From Myrica gale (taxonomy: Eukaryota > Streptophyta > Magnoliopsida > Fagales > Myricaceae), in assembly GCA_963930655.1 (NCBI GenBank), contig OZ005603.1, positions 19,057,001 to 19,121,000 on the forward strand: 64,000 bases of DNA, read 5' to 3'. Numbering within the stretch: position 1 is the stretch's first letter; every line of letters starts with the position of its first letter. The notes under the pieces were generated by a model. That model searched no databases. It saw nothing but the letters and a program-made list of their open reading frames with translations, and was not told the DNA's origin. Below are positions 58,861 to 64,000 of the stretch, piece by piece. A program made the translations under genes and the position numbers.

Positions 58861-61675
58861 TGTCACGCCCCGAACGCTAGCTAAACGAGACTAATGACAG
58901 CCGCGAGCATTCCCGGCATGGGACGCTCAAGCGTACTTACTACCATACTTGCAGCGGAAATGACATTGATGCTTCAATGTTAAAAAGAAGCCTTATGATG
59001 CTAGCGTATAACGTACATAAGAACATACTTTCCATCGATAACTCAAGGTAGTTAAAACATAGTCTCAAAATATCAACCAGTTTAAAACCTTAACTTACTA
59101 AGCCAAATGAAACCCATGACCACCACATCACGGTGGCTCATGCCGGCTTTTACAAAAATTAGCTAAATCTTCTCTAACGTTAGCAAACAAGAGAGACATT
59201 TCATCAACCCTTCTCCTAGGGTTCAAGGTCCTCTTCTTAAGATTCCACCCCTGGAACATCATCTGGAATGATACAATTTAAAACTGTGAGTCGAAAGACT
59301 CAGTAAGGAATTATAGCTAAAAACATGGGTTTGAAATCGTAAGCATGCACTTGAACTTGAAATCATAGTCATGTAAACATAATGCGATGCATGCCTGATC
59401 ATGAATCGTGATGCATGTATATGCCTCATGTTGCATATGCACATGCACTTGCTTTTGAAAACATCATTCGTACTGATAAAGCTCTTGCTTTGGAAAATCT
59501 TATGGGCTACTTGAGCTCCATTTACCCCTGGCATCAGGGTTGTGCGTTCCCGTTGGAACTGTCCCCTATTTCCCTTGGGGACCTTACATATGGTCGAGCT
59601 AGCACACCTTCTCAATGTCCTTCAGTGGCTAGACACGACTCTTGGAGGTTCACACCTTCTTGCAAGCATCCTTCAGTGTGATTGCACATACCTCCCGGAC
59701 TACCCATCCTTCTTGCAAGCATCCTTCGGTATGGGTGTCCTAGGTGACATCCACCCTTCTCGTAAACGTCCTTCGGTATGGATGCACCTTCTTGACTTGG
59801 TACGGTACCGACCGACTTGGGTTCGTTAATTAACTTGTCATAAAGTAGCATAAAAATGGTACTTTCATTTGCATAAAAATGTCTCATTCCTCATGAGGAA
59901 AATGAATGCAAATGATCATGATGCATTCATGTCGTGCTTGGTAGTGTCATGCTTGATATGCTTATTCATAAACATTCTTCATGCAGTGTATCATTCCAGT
60001 TTTGTAAAGGTTTTTCACTTACCTTCGCTTGCTTGAGTATCGAACGTCTCGTTACCTACAATGAGTCGTACTATTGTTATTCACAGGAAATTCATAGGTT
60101 TACTAAACGTATAGAGTAATCAATACATTACAATCATCCAAGGTATGACTTAAAATCTCCCCATGTCCTAGGCCTTCAATCTAGGATCCACTCAATATCA
60201 AGAGATAACTACAAATGCATCAAAACACACTCTCTATTCCAGCTCTGAAATCTGCTTATGTAATTACCAGAAATCACAATAATCTTTCTAGCCCTCCAAT
60301 TTCCAACAACCAAAACCGAATCTCTACATGTCACAACCAACATCCAAGGCTAACTTAATATTTCCTAGTAGCAACCATCCTCTTACCCTCCTCCCATTTT
60401 TACAACCTCAACTCAAAGTTTACAACCAACCGTGGTTCCATGTTCATCACGTTAACACCATTGCGTTTACCCATTTCTCTTGGGCTTTTAACCAAACACC
60501 TAGTGTATATTATTGGTCCTCTTGCCTATTTTTCTCCAGATCTGAACCTATCTCTCACACTTAGGGCTTAGTGGTTCTCAATATGACTAGCATACATACA
60601 ACCTAATGCACCAACCCCTGAGTTCGGCCATACTTGCTAGATTTAGGTTTCAATCCTCTCTTAGGCCTTTTATCAAACACCTAGAGCACCAAACCAATTC
60701 TCAAGAACCCTAATTTCGGATTCAACCATTTGTTCTCATGTTCTCATGTAAAAATCTATGCTACACTTAAACACTTACAAGATCTACCTTGAACATGCAT
60801 AGATCCACACTAAACATCCATGAATCACAAGGAGAAAAACTACTTAGACAACCCACCATCAAACCACAACCAATCAACAAGAGAAAACAAGAACACCGCC
60901 AAACCACAACCAATCAACAACCCACAACCAACCCACAAGAGAAAACAATAAGGAAATAGAGAGAGAGAGAGAGAGAGAGAGTGAGTGAGTGAGTAGGATG
61001 ATTTTCGGCTAGCAAGGATTGTACCTTGCTTCTCTCCTCTTCCTCCTTCTTTTCTTCTCCTTTCTCCTTCTCCTTCTTCTCCTTCTTCCTTCTTCGGGTG
61101 GGTGATTTAGGGCAAGGGAAAACGAAAAGGCTGAAGAGAGAGGGGAAAAATGAAGTGTTCGGCAAAGGGGGAGAGAGTAATAGGCGTGAAAATGGTTGGG
61201 GAAAAGACAAGGTTGCCCTCCCCCTTCTTCATGAATTCCTCCTCACGTATTTTCAATCCGGTAAAATTTCGGAATGCAGTTATATGTGTCGACACCATCA
61301 CTCAAGGTGTCGACACTTCCAACACTTAGCCAAAGTGGGAAAAATGTAAACTCTCGGGTTTTAGTTAAATGTGTCGACACCATCACTCAAGGTGTCGACA
61401 CTTCCATCACTTGGTCAAAATCCACGTGAGTTCTGGAAAAAGGCGAACTCTCAGGTTTCAGTCTAATGTGTCGACACTATGACCCAAGGTGTCGACACTT
61501 ACAACACTTAGTCAAAATTCACTTTGGGCTCCAGAAAAGGTAAACTTTCGGGTGTTAGTTTAATGTGTCGACACTTACCTCAAAAATCACCAATTAAAAC
61601 ATACCTATATCCTGAGGAAAATCATAGCAAAATCTCTCTCCTTTACAACGACATAAGTAAATTCGGGATCTCACA
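58861..61675 (+). mobile_element. Solo LTR, CGCCCCG family, TSD CCACA
   Basis: It starts TGTCACGCCCCGAACGC and ends TTCGGGATCTCACA, 2815 bp, flanked by CCACA (58856-58860 and 61676-61680). The region 59500-59830 is nearly identical to 38955-39290 of the LTR at 37876. It carries the family hairpin near 59286 and a palindrome array near its 3' end. Confidence 0.93.
61286..61573. repeat. Array of GTGTCGACAC palindrome pairs
   Basis: Pairs start at 61286/61307, 61371/61392 and 61468/61489, each 21 bp apart, with a single palindrome at about 61564. Confidence 0.93.
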
Positions 61676-61680
61676 CCACA

Positions 61681-61997
61681 CCTGTAACCTCATCCTCATC
61701 AAAGGATCTCTCAATCCACTGCGCCTCCTCAGAAATGGAATCAAAGGACAAACCATCCAAAGCCGGCCTCCAAGAGAAATACTCCTCATACAAAGAGCGA
61801 TAGTAATCAACAATACATTCAGAGAGCAATGTCGGGTCCTCCACAGTTACCCCCTCGACCTCCAAACTAGAAATCGAATTAACCCTTCGATTCGAATTAG
61901 CCATACGGTGAAAAAATTTAGTGCATCTATCCCCTTCTTTGAGCCAGAAGGACCTCGATTTTGTCGCCAAGAAATCTCCTTTAACTCATCCTCTCGG
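61681..61997 (-). pseudogene. LINE ORF2, part 1
   Basis: It reads EISWRQ, then one base out of frame KSRSFWLKEGDRCTKFFHRM and ANSNRRVNSISS, the linker before RT in plant L1. The LINE is truncated just upstream. Confidence 0.88.
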
Positions 61998-62050
61998 TAT
62001 GTTCTCTAGAAACCCGTTTTTCTTTTACGTTGTTTAAGAACATAGATAGA
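61998..62050 (+). promoter_or_regulatory. Right part of the divergent promoter region, KIN-12E leader
   Basis: It starts with the second TATGTTC target copy and runs into the kinesin ATG. Presumed 5' leader. Confidence 0.45.
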
Positions 62051-62320
62051 ATGTCGTTCATATCGGACACGGCGAACGCGATCAAGAGCCGGTTCGGCTT
62101 CCAGGACCATTTGTCAGTAGACTCCGTGCCGTTGGTCCAGAGCTCTCCTTATCTTCCCAAATCTGCGTCAAAAGAGAACCTCGCGCAATCATCCTCGGCA
62201 GTTCGAAGTATAAGTAATTGGGATGCCGAAGATGGTGGAAACAGTGGCAGTGTAGTGTCGTCAAGCCAGAGCTTCGAGTGCTGCGACGACCCCTCGTTCT
62301 GGAAGGACCACAATGTGCAG
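62051..62320 (+). pseudogene. KIN-12E kinesin, first exon only
   Basis: The ATG at 62051 gives MSFISDTANAIKSRFGFQDH and then VSSSQSFECCDDPSFWKDHN-VQ, the N-terminus of plant KIN-12E (phragmoplast or spindle kinesins), which runs up to the start of the motor domain. After CACAATGTGCAG the sequence is no longer kinesin and there is no GT donor, so the gene is cut here by the LINE that follows. The motor domain is not in the window. The exon itself is open. Whether the rest lies beyond the right edge cannot be seen. Confidence 0.78.
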
Positions 62321-62419
62321 ATTGGACATTTCTAATATCAACTTTTGAGTCGGATTTTGATCGAACGTATTCTGAGAGCAAGAGAAACAGAGGCAAGAGA
62401 TAGTGTGCTTGCTTTGGTG

Positions 62420-63400
62420 ATGGCTTTCTCTCGAAGTTTCTGTGTCGAAGCTAAGGAGTTTGAGGTTTTAGTTTTGGGCAATGGTATCATCAAGTTCTCG
62501 GAATGGAGCCGGAAGGCGTTAAGCTCCATTTTCATGGGAAGGTATGAAGTGGTATGGATGGTTAACATGGCTAGAAGGTTGCAGCTGGCTGATGGTGAAG
62601 AAGAGTTCATTGTTAAGTTCAACGAGATGTCTCAGGGTTTCTTGGCGCAAAGGTGCAGCAATATGGCGGGGAGATATGTGGCACTTGCAGAATATAGAGG
62701 GGGCAGTAGACAAGGCGTGGTGACGATCCCGGAAGGTCCGGGGGGAGACGGTTGGATGCTGATGGCTAGCATTTTTCAGGAGTTGGTTGATCACCTTAGT
62801 CAGCTCCGGAAGGGAAAAAGAGTTGCTTTTGCTACTGGTTCTGGAGTTAGCAAGCAGGTCACATTCGTCGACGTTGTAAAGCACGGTCCGGCGAAGGTGA
62901 AGTCAGGGGGTAGCACTAAGGAGTTGAAAGTTGATGGGAAGGTTGATGGTGGCGTGTGGCAGAAGAAAGGGATGCCTACTGTTACGCATGCTTCTATGGA
63001 GGACGACGTTTCATTTTCTAAGAGGCAAGTCTTTAATGCTATGCCGGCTGGTGGTGTGGTGTTTAACGGGACTTTTTGGAGGAAAAAATTGATGCGGATT
63101 CGTGATGATCTTGACATGTTGTTAAAGGTTTTGGGGGAGGATCATGGGCTGCCCTGCAAGCCTTTAGATTCGTTCGACAGTTTGGTGGAATTTATTGGGG
63201 ACCAAGATAGGCCCGGCCCAGTGGCAACAAGTGTAGGGGCGCAGGCCCCTTTCATTTTGCATCCGAGTGGGCCCGTTAAGGAGGGCCCAAGGCTTCTTTC
63301 CTCTTTGTCGGGGGCCCAGGGTGAGGGAGTGGGATCGGGGGCTAGTGTTTGCGATCTGGATCTCCAGTTCGCCGAATCTGCCACGACGCCTGGTGGCTAG
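62420..63400 (+). CDS. Probable ORF1 of a plant LINE
   Basis: The chosen start is the ATG at 62420 (MAFSRSFCVEAKEFEVLV); the open frame extends 25 codons further upstream without an ATG. It contains FMGRYEVVWMVNMARRLQL, LAQRCSNMAGRYVALAEYRG and IPEGPGGDGWMLMASIFQEL, a pattern I associate with the first ORF of plant L1 LINEs; the family name is uncertain. The C-terminal third is Gly/Pro-rich. It stops at TAG, 63400. It is much more GC-rich than its surroundings. It directly follows the kinesin exon, so this is probably a long LINE insertion running off the right edge. Confidence 0.55.
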   Translation: MAFSRSFCVEAKEFEVLVLGNGIIKFSEWSRKALSSIFMGRYEVVWMVNMARRLQLADGEEEFIVKFNEMSQGFLAQRCSNMAGRYVALAEYRGGSRQGVVTIPEGPGGDGWMLMASIFQELVDHLSQLRKGKRVAFATGSGVSKQVTFVDVVKHGPAKVKSGGSTKELKVDGKVDGGVWQKKGMPTVTHASMEDDVSFSKRQVFNAMPAGGVVFNGTFWRKKLMRIRDDLDMLLKVLGEDHGLPCKPLDSFDSLVEFIGDQDRPGPVATSVGAQAPFILHPSGPVKEGPRLLSSLSGAQGEGVGSGASVCDLDLQFAESATTPGG

Positions 63401-64000
63401 GCGGGTGGTGCCCATCGACAGTCGCTGGTGGTAGCTCCCTCGCCGGTGCCTCCCGTGGTGTGCGACGTCTGTCAGGAGGCTACTCCGCGCCGGCGCCGTC
63501 GAAGACTCTTCCTCACTTGGGCACTGAATCTGTCTTTTCTCTGATTGGGGTGAGGGTGGATAGCTGGGTGGCTCTTCCGGCGACGGAAATGTCGCGGACC
63601 TCCTGTCCTCGGCCTGCCAGTATGACTATATCTTCTCCGGAGGTGTCGTGTTTGCCAGAACTTCCTTCTGCAGTGTCAGATGTGAGCGATGGCTCCTCTG
63701 TTGTGCTTTTGAAGAGGATCAATGGGAGGGGGGAAGTGACGCTTGTTGTGGGGCAAGCGAGGGGCTACGGGGTTGGGGTGGCTCGGGAAGGCCTTCAAGA
63801 GGTAGGTGTCTTGTTGGCTTGTCCTGGTGGTGGGGGTGGGCAGGACGCTGTCTCAATGGGGGGTTCTCAGTCTTTAGGTTAGAGCTTTGAGACGGGAGAG
63901 GTGGTGGGGAGGGGTGTTAATGAGGGGGGTGTAGTGGGAATGCTTAATGATGTGGGTATGATAGGAGGGGAGTTGTCCTTGGCACCTGTTCTGAGTGTGG
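63401..64000 (+). other. GC-rich LINE sequence after ORF1
   Basis: GC-rich with overlapping open frames, for example 63349-63882 (containing ISSPEVSCLPELPSAVSDVS). It is probably the continuing ORF1 frame after a shift, or the stretch between ORF1 and ORF2. The endonuclease of ORF2 is not reached. Confidence 0.4.

Larger units (their letters stand above)
50588..61997 (-). mobile_element. 5'-truncated L1-type LINE, TSD TATGTTC, split by solo LTRs
   Basis: The 3' end on the minus strand is AATAAGATTGACTTACTTATG plus nine A (50588-50596), the style of plant L1. TATGTTC lies outside both ends (50581-50587 and 61998-62004). The LINE starts inside ORF2 at about 61997 and lacks ORF1 and endonuclease. 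Without the LTR insertions (51028-56901 and 58861-61675) it is about 2.7 kb. A 7-bp duplication is short for a LINE but is supported by the tail and by the clean host junction. Confidence 0.82.

Noticed and set aside
1066-61573. Palindrome pairs as plain auxin-response elements
   Set aside because: Half sites are TGTCGA with no gap between the two halves. Known ARF inverted sites have a gap of about 7-8 bp, so the match is only to the core TGTC.
1-64000. tRNA, rRNA, riboswitch or bacterial-style operon features
   Set aside because: None could be supported by reading the sequence. The only tRNA-like matches are the primer sites at 19679 and 44571.

Overview
The window looks like transposon-dense nuclear DNA from a flowering plant, probably a eudicot. 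The evidence is remnants of plant gene families (cyclin-T, KIN-12E kinesin, IBM1/JMJ25-type demethylase, PPR protein, type I formin), initiator tRNA-Met primer sites next to plant-type LTRs, and plant L1-type LINEs. I see no intact host gene, no tRNA or rRNA gene and no bacterial feature. The species cannot be named from the sequence.

Region by region. 1-9896 is a stack of nested long LTRs of one family, called here the CGCCCCG family: they start TGTCACGCCCCGAACG and end TCTCACA. 9897-10811 is uncharacterised repeat sequence ending in a copia reverse-transcriptase scrap. 10812-21214 is a SIRE-like Ty1/copia element on the minus strand, with both LTRs, a primer site, a polypurine tract, gag, protease-integrase, a gutted RT, RNase H and a third 'env-like' ORF. 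It sits inside the RT of an older, related plus-strand copia element whose remains continue to about 23415. 23406-27720 holds two LINE 3' portions; one is split by a TIR element that carries a 956-bp hAT element.

28798-49936 is a cyclin-T gene on the minus strand, recognisable as six exons but broken by several frameshifts. A 3.6-kb Pack-MULE sits in its last exon, with a 9-bp target duplication, and carries pieces of a JMJ25-like demethylase and a PPR gene. Its second intron (34648-46257) holds a nest: an internally deleted chromovirus containing a solo copia LTR, which contains a second Pack-MULE, which contains a solo CGCCCCG LTR. Each boundary shown by a target duplication can be read directly.

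50588-61997 is a 5'-truncated LINE on the minus strand, itself hit by two insertions of CGCCCCG LTRs (one with another nested inside). Across the LINE, at 62051, lies the first exon of a KIN-12E kinesin on the plus strand. Cyclin-T and KIN-12E were therefore once close, divergently transcribed neighbours. The window ends in the 5' half of another LINE.

The strongest unexplained signal is a perfect palindrome, GTGTCGACAC. It occurs over and over as pairs whose start-to-start distance is 21 bp (sometimes 22), while the 11-12 bp spacer changes freely. It is shared by unrelated element types (copia LTRs, a copia internal spacer, and a subset of CGCCCCG LTRs). Two copies on one DNA face, two helical turns apart, suggest a protein-binding module.
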